A stretch of 64,000 bases of DNA from contig CALDDL010000012.1 in the NCBI GenBank assembly GCA_937936675.1, forward strand, positions 1 through 64,000, in the 5' to 3' direction. Positions 8,595 to 19,081 of this stretch are shown here, piece by piece. The position numbers and the translations under genes were made by a program. The stretch comes from an uncultured bacterium. GTDB lineage: Bacteria; Bacteroidota; Ignavibacteria; Ignavibacteriales; Melioribacteraceae. Position 1 is the stretch's first letter. Every line of letters starts with the position of its first letter. The notes under the pieces are model-generated. The model saw only the letters and a list, made by a program, of their open reading frames with translations. It made no database searches and was not told the DNA's origin.

Positions 8595-10388
8595 TTAGTC
8601 ATCAATTTGTAAAACAGCTAAGAAAGCTTCCTGAGGAATTTCAACATTACCAACTTGTTTCATTCTTTTTTTGCCTTCTTTTTGCTTCTCTAATAATTTT
8701 CTTTTTCTTGAGATATCACCGCCATAACATTTAGCAAGCACGTTTTTTCTCATAGCTTTTATATTTGTTCGTGATATAACTTTAGCACCAATCGAAGCTT
8801 GAATGGCAATTTCAAACATCTGTTTAGGAATCAAGTCCTTTAATTTCGTTGTAACTTTTCTACCCCAATCATAAGCTTTCTTTTCGTGAACAATCATAGA
8901 AAGAGCATCGACTTTTTCACCATTAAGCATTATATCCAACTTCACTAGATCTGAAATCCTATATCCAATATATTCATAATCAAATGAAGCATATCCTCGT
9001 GAAATCGATTTTAATTTATCATAGAAATCAAAAATTATCTCCGATAAAGGGAATTCAAATTGCAAATCCGCACGTGTTGGGTCTATATAAGAAGTATTTA
9101 TATATATACCTCTTTTTTCAATTGCAAGCTGCATTAAGTTCCCGACATATTCACTTGGGGTAACAATTTGTGCTTTTACATAAGGTTCTTCAACATGATC
9201 AATATCTCCAAGAGCAGGCATATCGGCTGGATTATCTACAACAATCTTTTCACCTTTTTTATTAATTACCCAATACTCAACGTTAGGGAGAGTGGTAACA
9301 ATAGATTGATCAAATTCTCTTTCTAATCTTTCCTGTACAATTTCCATGTGGAGCATACCTAAGAAACCACAACGGAATCCAAATCCAAGAGCAACTGAAG
9401 TTTCGGGTGAATATGAAAGAGCCGAATCGTTTAACTTAAATTTTTCTAAAGCATCGCGAAGGTTTTCATATTCATCAGTATTTGTAGGATAGAGTCCGCT
9501 ATAAACCATCGGTTTAATATCTTTATATCCGGGCAAAGGTTTTTCTGCTCCATTACGTGCGTGGGTTACAGTATCGCCGACTTTAGAATCAGCAAGATCT
9601 TTTATTCCGGAAATTAAATAACCAACGTTTCCGGCTTGTAATTCACCGGTTCTAATCCTACCTAATCGAAGAGTACCTACTTCTTCTGCAAGATATTGAT
9701 TCCCGTTTACGAAATAACGTATCTGATCTTTCTCTTTTAGTTTGCCATTAAAAATTCGAACATAAGAAACTGCTCCTCGATATGAATCAAAAACAGAATC
9801 GAATACTAACGCCTGAAGCGGAGCATTTTCATCTCCGGTTGGTTGAGGTACTTTTGCAACAATATCCTCCAAGATCAAATCGATTCCCGTTCTGGTTTTA
9901 GCACTTGCTAAAATTATATCCTCATCTTTACATCCAATTAGCTCGATTATCTGATTCTTTACTACATCAATCATAGCACTTGGAAGATCGATTTTATTTA
10001 TTACCGGGATTATCTCTAATCCGGCATCGATCGCCATATAAAGATTACTTATTGTTTGAGCTTCAACTCCTTGAGCAGCATCTACGACTAAAATGGCACC
10101 TTCGCATGCAGCTAAGGATCGAGAGACCTCATAAGTGAAATCTACGTGTCCGGGAGTATCGATAAGATTAAGTATATATGAATTTCCGTCATTAGCTTTA
10201 TATTTCATCTGGATTGCATGGGATTTGATAGTTATACCTCTTTCCCTCTCCAAATCCATGCTATCTAAAAGCTGCTGCTTAGATTCGCGTTCGCTAACGG
10301 TTTTTGTGTATTCGAGTAAACCATCAGCAATTGTTGATTTCCCGTGGTCTATATGTGCTATTATGCAAAAGTTTCTTATTAATTCCAT
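8595..10388 (-). CDS. lepA: Elongation factor 4 (LepA)
   Basis: Ribosome-bound translational GTPase of 597 residues, the normal LepA length. G motifs are visible: G1 [12 protein letters not shown] (about 10-21), the effector segment [13 protein letters not shown]3 DTPGHVDF and G4 NKIDLPSA. The LepA-specific C-terminal domain contains the [22 protein letters not shown] stretch, given here only as a landmark near residues 558-579. LepA influences translation initiation and ribosome assembly or back-translocation. It is the first gene of a minus-strand unit with lepB, the subtilase and the O-methyltransferase, and is divergent from the gene starting at 10501. Confidence 0.98.
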   Translation of the reverse strand: MELIRNFCIIAHIDHGKSTIADGLLEYTKTVSERESKQQLLDSMDLERERGITIKSHAIQMKYKANDGNSYILNLIDTPGHVDFTYEVSRSLAACEGAILVVDAAQGVEAQTISNLYMAIDAGLEIIPVINKIDLPSAMIDVVKNQIIELIGCKDEDIILASAKTRTGIDLILEDIVAKVPQPTGDENAPLQALVFDSVFDSYRGAVSYVRIFNGKLKEKDQIRYFVNGNQYLAEEVGTLRLGRIRTGELQAGNVGYLISGIKDLADSKVGDTVTHARNGAEKPLPGYKDIKPMVYSGLYPTNTDEYENLRDALEKFKLNDSALSYSPETSVALGFGFRCGFLGMLHMEIVQERLEREFDQSIVTTLPNVEYWVINKKGEKIVVDNPADMPALGDIDHVEEPYVKAQIVTPSEYVGNLMQLAIEKRGIYINTSYIDPTRADLQFEFPLSEIIFDFYDKLKSISRGYASFDYEYIGYRISDLVKLDIMLNGEKVDALSMIVHEKKAYDWGRKVTTKLKDLIPKQMFEIAIQASIGAKVISRTNIKAMRKNVLAKCYGGDISRKRKLLEKQKEGKKRMKQVGNVEIPQEAFLAVLQIDD

Positions 10389-10500
10389 ATTCCATCTTAA
10401 ATTTAACCAAGTAATATAGGCATAGAACTGGCTAAATTCAATTTAACTTGATGCTCATTTTTACTATTTTAGTTAATTAAATAATTTAATTGTCTGCAAA

Positions 10501-12327
10501 ATGAAAAATCTATTTTTAATTCTACTCTTATCCTCCTTTATTATACATGGTCAGGGTAAAAATATTGCTTTGATATCTAATATTGAATCAGGTAATAATG
10601 ATAATTTACAAAAACTTAGCATACTTATCGATTCATTGAATAATAGAAATAATATTGATTATTTAATAATAACTGGTAATTTATCATATTCAAATGATGA
10701 TAATGATTATGTACTTTTAAATGAATTGTTAAATACGCTTAAGTTTCCTTATGCAATCTTAACTGGTAGTAATGATAACAAAAATTTCCCTTATGACTGG
10801 ACAGAATATTTCGATAAAATTGAAGGAGATAATTTATTAATAGAGAATGAGCAATTCCTAATTACAGGAATAAATAGTTATCTCCCATATTCAAAATATC
10901 CGCATTTCTCAATTGAGAATCTTAAATGGTTAGGCAGCATATTGAAAGAAAATGGAAAAAATCGGTCAATAATTTCTATTGCCCCAGTACCAACAACCAG
11001 TGAAATTTCGAATAAAGATAGCTACTTATCAATATTGAAAAATAATAATACTAAAATTCTTATTAGTCCAGCACATGAAAAAAGTTCAAGTGAAATAATC
11101 GAAGGTATAAGAACCATATTTCTGCAAGAGGGCTTTATCGATTCAAAAGGAAATATCTTCTATTATCTTATGTCATTGGAAAAAAATTCCGCTTCTTTTT
11201 CAAAAATTATGCTTGAAGGAATTGAAGAGAAAATTGATAATATCGATTTATCGATTGATATATCTGCTTCTGAAGTGAAATCCGCTCCTCAAGAAGAAAT
11301 ATTATCAGATAGGATATTACAGATAGAAACAAATTCTTCAACTTATTCTCGACCAATAAGAACTAAAGATAAGATCCTATCATTTTCTGAAGAAGGAATT
11401 ATTAGCTGCTATGATACGACAGGAAGACAAAAATGGGATTACGATTCGTATGGGAATTCACTTTCCTCACCTGTTTCTGAAAATGGAATCATAACGATTG
11501 CCAATCTTAATGGGGACCTTTCTAGTGTTAGTCAATTAGACGGTGAACAAATCCAGACTATTGGATTTTCCGAACCGATCATCACTGATTTATTGACTAT
11601 CGAATATAAAGGCGATAAAGAATTAATGATTCCAAAATTGACTAAATCAAAAACTGCAATAGTATTTGGATCAATCTCCGGTAAACTTTCTTGTTATGAT
11701 TTAGAAACTCTTCAAGAATATTGGGTTAATAATTCTGCCAAAGGTTTAATACTTAATAAACCATTGGACATCGATAATAAAATTTTCTTTACGAGTCGCG
11801 ATGGGTTTCTATATTCGATCGACTCAAGAAACGGACTTATGATTTGGAAATGGAGAGAAGGAAATAACAACAACGTAACAGATGGTTCGCCTATTACCGA
11901 TGGAACTAAGATTTTTGTATTATCTGAAGATGGCACTCTTTCTGCGGTAGATTTATTACTAGGGAAGACCGAATGGAAACTTAGCAAACATAACATAATT
12001 GATAAAATCGCTATATCATTAGATAAAAAAAATATATTCGCTAAATCTAATGATAATAAAATTTTAATAATTAGCTGTAATAAAGGGACAATAGTAAAAG
12101 AAATTAAATTGAATTTTAATCTTGATGACTATCCTTCCGATATTGTGCAAAATGGAAATGCAGTGTATTTTTCTTCAGGCGAAAATCTCTATTCAATAGA
12201 TAATAAATATAAGGTGAATAAAATATTCTCCAATGAAAACGGAGTAATTAATTATTTGGAATTATTTAATAACAAAATTATGATCTCTGACTTGAATGGA
12301 CGTATTACAATAATAAATGAACCTTAA
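10501..12327 (+). CDS. Exported protein: degenerate metallophosphoesterase fold plus PQQ-like beta-propeller
   Basis: A 608-residue exported protein with a signal peptide at 1-19. Residues 20-210 follow the order of calcineurin-like phosphoesterase motifs, but the metal ligands are replaced: ISNIES where D-x-H is expected, ITGNLSYSNDD for GDxxD, TGSNDN for GNHE/D, and SPAHEK for GHxH. From about residue 270 to the end there are repeated propeller strands (GIISCYDTTGRQKWDY, GKLSCYDLETLQEYW, GFLYSIDSRNGLMIWKW, GTLSAVDLLLGKTEWKL) typical of PQQ/BamB-like blades. It is likely a periplasmic or surface binding or scaffolding protein, not an active hydrolase. It is divergent from lepA and followed closely by a HAD gene. 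Confidence 0.75.
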   Translation: MKNLFLILLLSSFIIHGQGKNIALISNIESGNNDNLQKLSILIDSLNNRNNIDYLIITGNLSYSNDDNDYVLLNELLNTLKFPYAILTGSNDNKNFPYDWTEYFDKIEGDNLLIENEQFLITGINSYLPYSKYPHFSIENLKWLGSILKENGKNRSIISIAPVPTTSEISNKDSYLSILKNNNTKILISPAHEKSSSEIIEGIRTIFLQEGFIDSKGNIFYYLMSLEKNSASFSKIMLEGIEEKIDNIDLSIDISASEVKSAPQEEILSDRILQIETNSSTYSRPIRTKDKILSFSEEGIISCYDTTGRQKWDYDSYGNSLSSPVSENGIITIANLNGDLSSVSQLDGEQIQTIGFSEPIITDLLTIEYKGDKELMIPKLTKSKTAIVFGSISGKLSCYDLETLQEYWVNNSAKGLILNKPLDIDNKIFFTSRDGFLYSIDSRNGLMIWKWREGNNNNVTDGSPITDGTKIFVLSEDGTLSAVDLLLGKTEWKLSKHNIIDKIAISLDKKNIFAKSNDNKILIISCNKGTIVKEIKLNFNLDDYPSDIVQNGNAVYFSSGENLYSIDNKYKVNKIFSNENGVINYLELFNNKIMISDLNGRITIINEP

Positions 12328-12335
12328 GGAAAAAT

Positions 12336-12986
12336 GTGAAACAATTTGATGGAATTATTTTTGATATCGATGGGACTTTAACTTCTACTTTCGATTTAAT
12401 TTTTGCTTCTTTTAATCATGTAACTGATAAGTATTTTGGAAAGATTTTTACTAACGAAGAAATACAAAAAGAATTTGGACCTACCGAAGACGTTATATTG
12501 AAAAAATGGTTTAAAGACAGATATGATATTGCTAGAGAAGACTATTATAAATTCTATGACAACAAACATCATGAGATGGCGGACATCTTTCCGGGTATGC
12601 CGGATTTATTAAAGAAAATTAAAGAGAAGAATGTTATACTTGCCACAAATACCGGTAAAGGAAGAGACTCATCTATAATTACGTTAAATAAGATCGGGGT
12701 CTTTGATTATTTCGATGAAATTATTACGGGTGATGAAGTAGTGAACCATAAACCTGCGCCGGATGGCATTTTTCTTTTTTTAGAAAAATATAATCTCCCA
12801 AAAGAAAAAGTACTAATGATTGGGGATTCATGGGTCGATATTGCAGCAGCTCAATCAGCAGGAGTAAAATCAGCAGCAGTTCTATATGATGAATATTCTA
12901 ATAAGGATTTTAAAGAATATAAACCCGACTATTCATTTCATACAGTTGGAGAGTTAAGCAAATTTATTTTAGAAAATATCGAATAG
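12336..12986 (+). CDS. HAD-family phosphatase (phosphoglycolate phosphatase-like)
   Basis: A 216-residue HAD hydrolase with motif I FDIDGTLTST, motif II ATNTGKG, the motif III Lys in NHKPAPDG, and motif IV MIGDSWVDIAAA. A four-helix cap is inserted after motif I (about residues 15-80), as in the phosphoglycolate phosphatase/beta-phosphoglucomutase subgroup. The start is GTG, supported by AAGGA at 12326-12330 that overlaps the stop of the preceding gene, so the two genes are likely co-translated. The substrate cannot be assigned. It is convergent with the beta-barrel gene, with one base between their stop codons. Confidence 0.88.
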   Translation: MKQFDGIIFDIDGTLTSTFDLIFASFNHVTDKYFGKIFTNEEIQKEFGPTEDVILKKWFKDRYDIAREDYYKFYDNKHHEMADIFPGMPDLLKKIKEKNVILATNTGKGRDSSIITLNKIGVFDYFDEIITGDEVVNHKPAPDGIFLFLEKYNLPKEKVLMIGDSWVDIAAAQSAGVKSAAVLYDEYSNKDFKEYKPDYSFHTVGELSKFILENIE

Positions 12987-12987
12987 T

Positions 12988-14325
12988 TTAGAAAGATATT
13001 GGATAGATTAATGATATCCGTGGCTCAATTCTTTTCTGAGGCTTGTAACCGATAATATTATCTAAGTCATCTCGAATAGGTGTAAAGTTCCAATGATACA
13101 GGATCGAAGCGAGTAAAAAGGGATTGATTTTATATCCTAACTCTGCAAACAGATATGAATGCTCATCAGTCGTTAAAAGATCACCAAAGTTTCCAATATT
13201 AATTTTGTCATAACCAACATTAAAAAGAAACTGCATTGATTCAGGAGCTAATTGTCCTCGAAGGTGTAATATTCCGCTATTACTTATTCGATCAAGTTTT
13301 TGATAACTACCTAATACTTTGAATAAGCCTAGCGCACTTCCATATAATTCTCCATAATAACCATTGCTTTGATCAGTTGAATATTCTAACTGTTGAACTT
13401 TACTTTTTATTTCTCCTGTACTCTTATTTAGATTAAATCTTTCTACTTCATATAGGGCATTAAAATAAGTTGGAATATATTTATCGCCATTGAACTGTCT
13501 TTCTATCTTTGCCTTTATGTCAAAAATACCTAATCCATTAAAATCTGCCATCAAACCGATAGCCAATCCGGAGCCAAAATTAATTATCTTATTAAAATCA
13601 GAATATAAATCTAAATCAATTAATTTAGTGGAAAGTAGCGGGAGTCCAATATCAACACCTATAAAAGTTAAGCTTCCTTTGTCATTTGTAGGTTTTAATA
13701 TATCAAGATCGTGATAATATGCTGCTTCTAAAATCCCCGCATTTTCATTCATATCAGTTGCAATAGAAATACCAGCTTCTAACATTCCAAGAATAGGAGT
13801 TTCTCTTAGATTTGTAAATTGAAGCGGACGAGTATAACCTCTAGCTGCAAATATTCCAGCTCGTGCAAAATTGCCATAAATAGTTTCAAATCCAAAACTG
13901 TTAAAATCCATATCAAACTCTAATCCTATCTTCTTCGAATCAAAACTTGTATTATTATTATAAAGTCCGACTATTGTTCCATGCCCAATTGTAGCATAAT
14001 CTAATGCTCCGATTCGAGCATAAACATTATCTCCTTTATGACCATATCTAATAAATCTGATTATACTAATATAGTCTGAAGCCTCATTAAAATTTTCAGT
14101 TCTTATATTACCATCCGAATTCCAATCAAGATTAAGATCTAGACCAAAACCAAAATTTGCGAATTGGAATTCAGGGAAAAAGCGAAGCGAATAATTTGGA
14201 TTTCCGTCTATCCAAGTCATTCCGGCTGCTCCGCCAATAAAACTTTTATCACCATTCATTAAAAAATATTGTGCATCAATTTTACCGACACATAAAAGAA
14301 GAATTAATAAAATTATTTTTTTCAT
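12988..14325 (-). CDS. Predicted outer-membrane beta-barrel protein
   Basis: No family recognised. The 445-residue protein has a signal peptide (MKKIILLILLLCVGKIDA) followed by alternating amphipathic strands rich in Gly, Asn, Phe and Tyr, with a final strand ending RISLIYPISF, an aromatic C-terminal residue typical of outer-membrane barrels. The ATG at 14325 was preferred to one 18 bases upstream because it gives a clean signal peptide and starts just after the stop (14327-14329) of the C25-peptidase gene, with one base between. The pairing with a large T9SS/C25 protein suggests a partner role in surface presentation, but it does not show the PorV/FadL N-terminal signature. Confidence 0.7.
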   Translation of the reverse strand: MKKIILLILLLCVGKIDAQYFLMNGDKSFIGGAAGMTWIDGNPNYSLRFFPEFQFANFGFGLDLNLDWNSDGNIRTENFNEASDYISIIRFIRYGHKGDNVYARIGALDYATIGHGTIVGLYNNNTSFDSKKIGLEFDMDFNSFGFETIYGNFARAGIFAARGYTRPLQFTNLRETPILGMLEAGISIATDMNENAGILEAAYYHDLDILKPTNDKGSLTFIGVDIGLPLLSTKLIDLDLYSDFNKIINFGSGLAIGLMADFNGLGIFDIKAKIERQFNGDKYIPTYFNALYEVERFNLNKSTGEIKSKVQQLEYSTDQSNGYYGELYGSALGLFKVLGSYQKLDRISNSGILHLRGQLAPESMQFLFNVGYDKINIGNFGDLLTTDEHSYLFAELGYKINPFLLASILYHWNFTPIRDDLDNIIGYKPQKRIEPRISLIYPISF

Positions 14326-14326
14326 A

Positions 14327-17300
14327 TTACCGTATAATAGCAAGTTTATTTATGGAAGTAACCGATTTATTATCTTTAATCGAAATTAGTTTGTACAAAT
14401 ATACGCCATTTGCCAATACTTCCCCATCTTCATCTTTACCATCCCAATAAATTCTATTAAAATCATTTTGCAAGTCAGAACTTGATAATTTTATTTCTTT
14501 GATTTTTCTTCCTGTAAGGGTGAAAATATTTACCATCATTTCATCCGGGATCTGTGTTAGCTTAAATGTGAAATAAGTTGCATCACTAAAAGGGTTGGGA
14601 TAATTATATACATTATGAATTTCTAAAGAATTAGTAACCTTAAAATTTTTCCGGAGTACCCATTCTTTTGAATTAATTAAATGACTTTCTTTTAGAGAAA
14701 ATTCTAAAATATATTCACCATCATCCAATTTTGGTTGATAATTTATATCTACCATAGGGTATGTAAGAAATTCATATTTTATTTGTGGATCATTTAGATG
14801 AATTTTTTTTCCATTTAGTTTTATTGAAATTAAAGAAGTATCATCCATTATAGTATTATATTGCTCTAATACTTTTAAATTCATTTTAGGATTACTGCTT
14901 ATATAATCCCCATCATAAACTTCATTACCATCAATTTTCAAATCGAGTTTAATAATCAATGGTTCTAAATAAAAATGAACTTCCTGCATCAATGTATTAT
15001 TGTCTTTATATAATTCAGCAATTTGATTTTCAGGATCGATTTCAAAGAATAAAGTTTTTCTGCCCGGTTGAATTGTAGGAAGATAAATTGAGAATAGACC
15101 CTGCTTTGCTGAATGAGGGGATATTAAAGGAATTGTAGATTCAAAAATTCCTTCCGTCTTACCATTATCATCCAAGACAGAGCATTTTACCAAAACATTT
15201 TCTGCTTTTACCTCTCCAATATTAGCTAATCGAAATGAATAAGAATTTCCATTAATTATTTTTAGTGAGTCTCCCATTAATTCCTGAAATGTAATATCAA
15301 AAGTTAATTCGGGACAAGATTCATATTTTGCTGCAATTGAATAGATTTCTGGTGCCGTAGAAGCATCTTCACTTGTTAATTGAGATACTAATTTTATGTA
15401 ACGATATTTCTTTGAATCAATATTGGAGATATCCAATAAAGATAAATCTGAGAATGTATTCAAAGTATCATAAACATTCTCACCGTTTTTGCCTAATAAG
15501 AAATTATTTATTCGACTATTATTAACTGATTTGGCATTAATCTCCAATGATTTCCATTTAGTCGCAGGCCCGATATCAATAGTTTTTAATTCCCCCTTGG
15601 AGGATTTTAATGAATAATCAGAACTTATCTCTATAGCTCCCTCTGCAGGTGAAGAATAATTTTCTTTGACTTCTGATGAATTAGCATTTTTCCATCCTAT
15701 CATTGCCCAAGAACTTCGGAATTTTAATTTATCTATGTAGCAGCTACCAAAGGACTTTATTTTTGTTATTAATTCTTGGTCAGTAATTTTTCCATCATCA
15801 GAGATGGCGAATGCCATCAAATAATTTGATGAAAGAGTATCCAATAATTTCTTATAATTTTCTATTACTTCTTTTCCACCTCCGTAAGTATTAAAATAAT
15901 AATAATTTATAAAGCGAATATCTTTTTTATCGAAGACAGCAATATGATGCCCTACCTTATAATTTTCCGGGACATAGTTGGTATCATTCTTTAGAATCAA
16001 TGCACTTCTTCCATCATGGAATCCCGCTGATTTTACTACTAATTTAATATCCTTGTTCGATAAAATAAGAGCTTTATTTTTATAACTGAGATTTGAAATC
16101 TGTTGTTTTTCAAACCCAGTCGAATCGGAAATTAAAAAATCATATTTATCTGTTTTTATAAATGAGTAAATCGGACTAGTAAAATCTTTATCCGCTACTT
16201 TAATCCAATATCGTTCTTCCTCCGGAAATTGATTTAATGGAATTACTGTATATGGTTTACTCAAAAATGAATTATAAACTTTATGATTGGTGAAGTCTGA
16301 TTTTGCAGAAATATAATATTGAGCTTTAGAGAAATCAATGTTTGGGGGATTAATGAAATATATTGAATCCTTTATACAATTTTCATAACTGTAGTCGAGA
16401 ATTGGAAGATACTTGCTCATATTAACAAAAAAACTATATTCAAATGAATTATCATTTTCATCAAACTCATCTATTTTATTTGCAGAATCTAAATTAAAAA
16501 TTAGTGTATGTTTACCGGGTCGATTTTTAATAGGTACAAAAAAACTTATTGAATCTTTTAAGATTGGCAGAGACAGAAAATAATTTCTTGATGTTGTTTT
16601 ATCATAAATGTATGATAGAATTAATTGAAAAGAATCTTTTAAAGCACGTCCAATATTTTTATAGACTAGACTAAATTGAACCGAATCTTCCAATTCAGAT
16701 AAATTATTTAAATCCTTTTCCGATGTAAGTTTTTCAATTTTCAAATTTGGTTTGTCTGGAAGCCGTAATTGAATAATTGGATCGCCTATTATTATACTAG
16801 TAAGAGAAAACAGTTTAGCAATTTCCGAATATCCACTATTTTTTATCAGTTCAGATTTTGTTTTAATAAGAGATTCCGAAATACAGTGAGATGAATCTTT
16901 AAGCAAAAATGTATAAAATAGTTTAGGGGCTTCTATCGCAGTAGAAATAAATCCTGCCGATGAATTACCTATATATGAAATTGCACTGCTATTTTCTCCT
17001 ACAGTCATTAGCTCTGCAAATGATGTTACATCTGGTTCTGCGAATTTTGCAGTTACACATCCAAAATCAGTAACTAACGAAGCTTTATCAAATTTGTTTT
17101 TTAACTGAGCTGGTTCTGTGATTGTATTATCCCAAGTTCGTGTCCCACTATGTCCTATATAAGATATAAATAATCCACCATCCTGAATTTTTTCGGATAC
17201 ATATTCCGGTGAGTAATTACCAAAATTTGTTAAGGGAGAAATGGTTTTATAGAAATGATAATATTCACCTCCGATTGGAGAAGGTGCAACGAGACTATCA

Positions 17301-19081
17301 ATTACATAAGAATTTACATTTCTTAATTTATCCAATTCTGCTTGGCTATCACCTTTCCCACCCGAAAAGAAAAGAAATCTTTTATTCCAATCTGTATATT
17401 CTGAATTAAGATATTCTTTATGTCTCTGAAAGTATCGATCAAATTCTTCTATACTTTTTATTGGTAATCGACCGATTTTGATTCCCTGAACGAGTGGATT
17501 AGAATCAAGAATGCCAAACCAATTATCACTTACCGGTGCTCCATAAGACGCGACATAATTTTTCACTTCAGAGAATCCACCATTAATATGCCGGTAACTA
17601 TAATAATCATGAGTAGCCGAGCCTACAAGTAACAGATATTCTATTTTGGGAGATGACCAATATTTATATGCATGTCGAATAAAGCTCCTAATAGATTCAG
17701 GGTTAAATTCTCCATAAGAAAATTGGTCATAAATATTTTCGACATCTACTACTTTTACTATTTTGTTATAATTATTTTTTATAAAGTCAGAATATTCTTT
17801 TGATTTTGGAATAAAGGGCTCGGCAGTTAATATTATATATTCTGCCACATTTGAGCTATTGAATAAATTTTCAATAAAAGAACTTATTCCAACAATACGG
17901 GGTTTAGATATTCTTGATTCAGATTTTATGAAGACTTTAATACTATCCGAAACATAAATAGGAAATTCTATAATTCTATTAGTGGAAATAACAGAATATT
18001 TTTTAGTGCTATCACCTACTAACCATATTGAATAATTATCGGAAATTGCATTCTCAATAGATACTGAATGTCTTTCTTTAATTCTTGTTAACTGAAAATG
18101 TAGAGAATCATTTTTTAATTTTATTCGACGAGGATACTCAATTTCAAACCAATCAAATAAAGTTGAGTTTAGTAATCCACCGGTCGGGAAAGAGTATATT
18201 TGTATCGAATTACTCCCCTCTTTTAAAAGATTAGCTTTATCCGATGAATTAAGTACTACATGCTTCGCTTTATTTATATAAGTTGAGTCATAATATTTAT
18301 TTTGATTATTAATGCCAAGAGCAACAAGATGCGAATTTGTTTGAAGATCAGTCCCGAAGCTTTGAAGTTTTGCATAGAAATAAAATGGCTTATCTTTCAT
18401 AATATCTGAGCATATAAAATTTTGACTAATTTTACCACCTGCATTTAGTAACCCTTGCGACCACGTCTCATTCTCAATCCAGTCCGGCAATTCTTTTCTT
18501 ACCAAATTATCTACCGAATAATCGAATACATTATTCTGTTCTAAATGAATTATGGAATAATAGGAATCAAGAAGTGGATAATTTCTTATTTCCGGCAGGT
18601 ATGAACCAATATGATTTCCCGGCTCTCCTTCCCAACTAATAAAGTATGTCGTGGAATCTGTATATCTATTTAGATACTCATTATATGGATGATTGTACTC
18701 TGCAACCTCTCTATGCTTGCCACCATAGTTCCGATAGCCAATAAATTCAATAAAATCATTTTCTTCTAACCACGGATAGCCGTCATCTTTCACATAAATT
18801 GGAATTTGCTCTCCATGATAAAATATTTTTAATTTAGAGCAATCAACTGAAGATAGATTTATCCCGAGCTTCTTAAAATCTTCCCCATATATTCGATAAA
18901 TATCATCGGCTCCCACTTTTAATTTAATATAGGTAGAATTTTCATTAAACCACTTCGTCTGAGCAAATCCTAAATTAATAATGATGAAAAACAAAAGTAG
19001 GGTTGTACCGAAACTTCTATGATTAATTTTGAAATAGCTCATAATACTGTTCGGCGACTGTTTTCCAATTATACTTTTCAT
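14327..19081 (-). CDS. Giant C25-family (gingipain/PorU-like) cysteine peptidase with CARDB-like repeats and T9SS sorting domain
   Basis: About 1,584 residues. A signal peptide ends near LGFAQ, about 40 residues in. A beta-rich N-terminal region precedes a C25 domain (roughly residues 410-800) with the catalytic dyad in YIGHSGTRTWDN (His) and DFGCVTAKFAEPD (Cys). Two CARDB-like segments follow (ENSFEYSFFVN and NTLMQEVHFYL ends), and the last 90 residues form a T9SS sorting domain (NYPNPFSDATYFTF ... NKLAIIR). PorU, the T9SS sortase, is a C25 peptidase with its own C-terminal domain, so this is a PorU candidate or a PorU-like surface protease. The start at 19081 has AAAGGA eight bases upstream; ATGs at 19042 and 19123 are alternatives. 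It overlaps the end of the DUF1972 transferase gene. Confidence 0.82.
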   Translation of the reverse strand: MKSIIGKQSPNSIMSYFKINHRSFGTTLLLFFIIINLGFAQTKWFNENSTYIKLKVGADDIYRIYGEDFKKLGINLSSVDCSKLKIFYHGEQIPIYVKDDGYPWLEENDFIEFIGYRNYGGKHREVAEYNHPYNEYLNRYTDSTTYFISWEGEPGNHIGSYLPEIRNYPLLDSYYSIIHLEQNNVFDYSVDNLVRKELPDWIENETWSQGLLNAGGKISQNFICSDIMKDKPFYFYAKLQSFGTDLQTNSHLVALGINNQNKYYDSTYINKAKHVVLNSSDKANLLKEGSNSIQIYSFPTGGLLNSTLFDWFEIEYPRRIKLKNDSLHFQLTRIKERHSVSIENAISDNYSIWLVGDSTKKYSVISTNRIIEFPIYVSDSIKVFIKSESRISKPRIVGISSFIENLFNSSNVAEYIILTAEPFIPKSKEYSDFIKNNYNKIVKVVDVENIYDQFSYGEFNPESIRSFIRHAYKYWSSPKIEYLLLVGSATHDYYSYRHINGGFSEVKNYVASYGAPVSDNWFGILDSNPLVQGIKIGRLPIKSIEEFDRYFQRHKEYLNSEYTDWNKRFLFFSGGKGDSQAELDKLRNVNSYVIDSLVAPSPIGGEYYHFYKTISPLTNFGNYSPEYVSEKIQDGGLFISYIGHSGTRTWDNTITEPAQLKNKFDKASLVTDFGCVTAKFAEPDVTSFAELMTVGENSSAISYIGNSSAGFISTAIEAPKLFYTFLLKDSSHCISESLIKTKSELIKNSGYSEIAKLFSLTSIIIGDPIIQLRLPDKPNLKIEKLTSEKDLNNLSELEDSVQFSLVYKNIGRALKDSFQLILSYIYDKTTSRNYFLSLPILKDSISFFVPIKNRPGKHTLIFNLDSANKIDEFDENDNSFEYSFFVNMSKYLPILDYSYENCIKDSIYFINPPNIDFSKAQYYISAKSDFTNHKVYNSFLSKPYTVIPLNQFPEEERYWIKVADKDFTSPIYSFIKTDKYDFLISDSTGFEKQQISNLSYKNKALILSNKDIKLVVKSAGFHDGRSALILKNDTNYVPENYKVGHHIAVFDKKDIRFINYYYFNTYGGGKEVIENYKKLLDTLSSNYLMAFAISDDGKITDQELITKIKSFGSCYIDKLKFRSSWAMIGWKNANSSEVKENYSSPAEGAIEISSDYSLKSSKGELKTIDIGPATKWKSLEINAKSVNNSRINNFLLGKNGENVYDTLNTFSDLSLLDISNIDSKKYRYIKLVSQLTSEDASTAPEIYSIAAKYESCPELTFDITFQELMGDSLKIINGNSYSFRLANIGEVKAENVLVKCSVLDDNGKTEGIFESTIPLISPHSAKQGLFSIYLPTIQPGRKTLFFEIDPENQIAELYKDNNTLMQEVHFYLEPLIIKLDLKIDGNEVYDGDYISSNPKMNLKVLEQYNTIMDDTSLISIKLNGKKIHLNDPQIKYEFLTYPMVDINYQPKLDDGEYILEFSLKESHLINSKEWVLRKNFKVTNSLEIHNVYNYPNPFSDATYFTFKLTQIPDEMMVNIFTLTGRKIKEIKLSSSDLQNDFNRIYWDGKDEDGEVLANGVYLYKLISIKDNKSVTSINKLAIIR

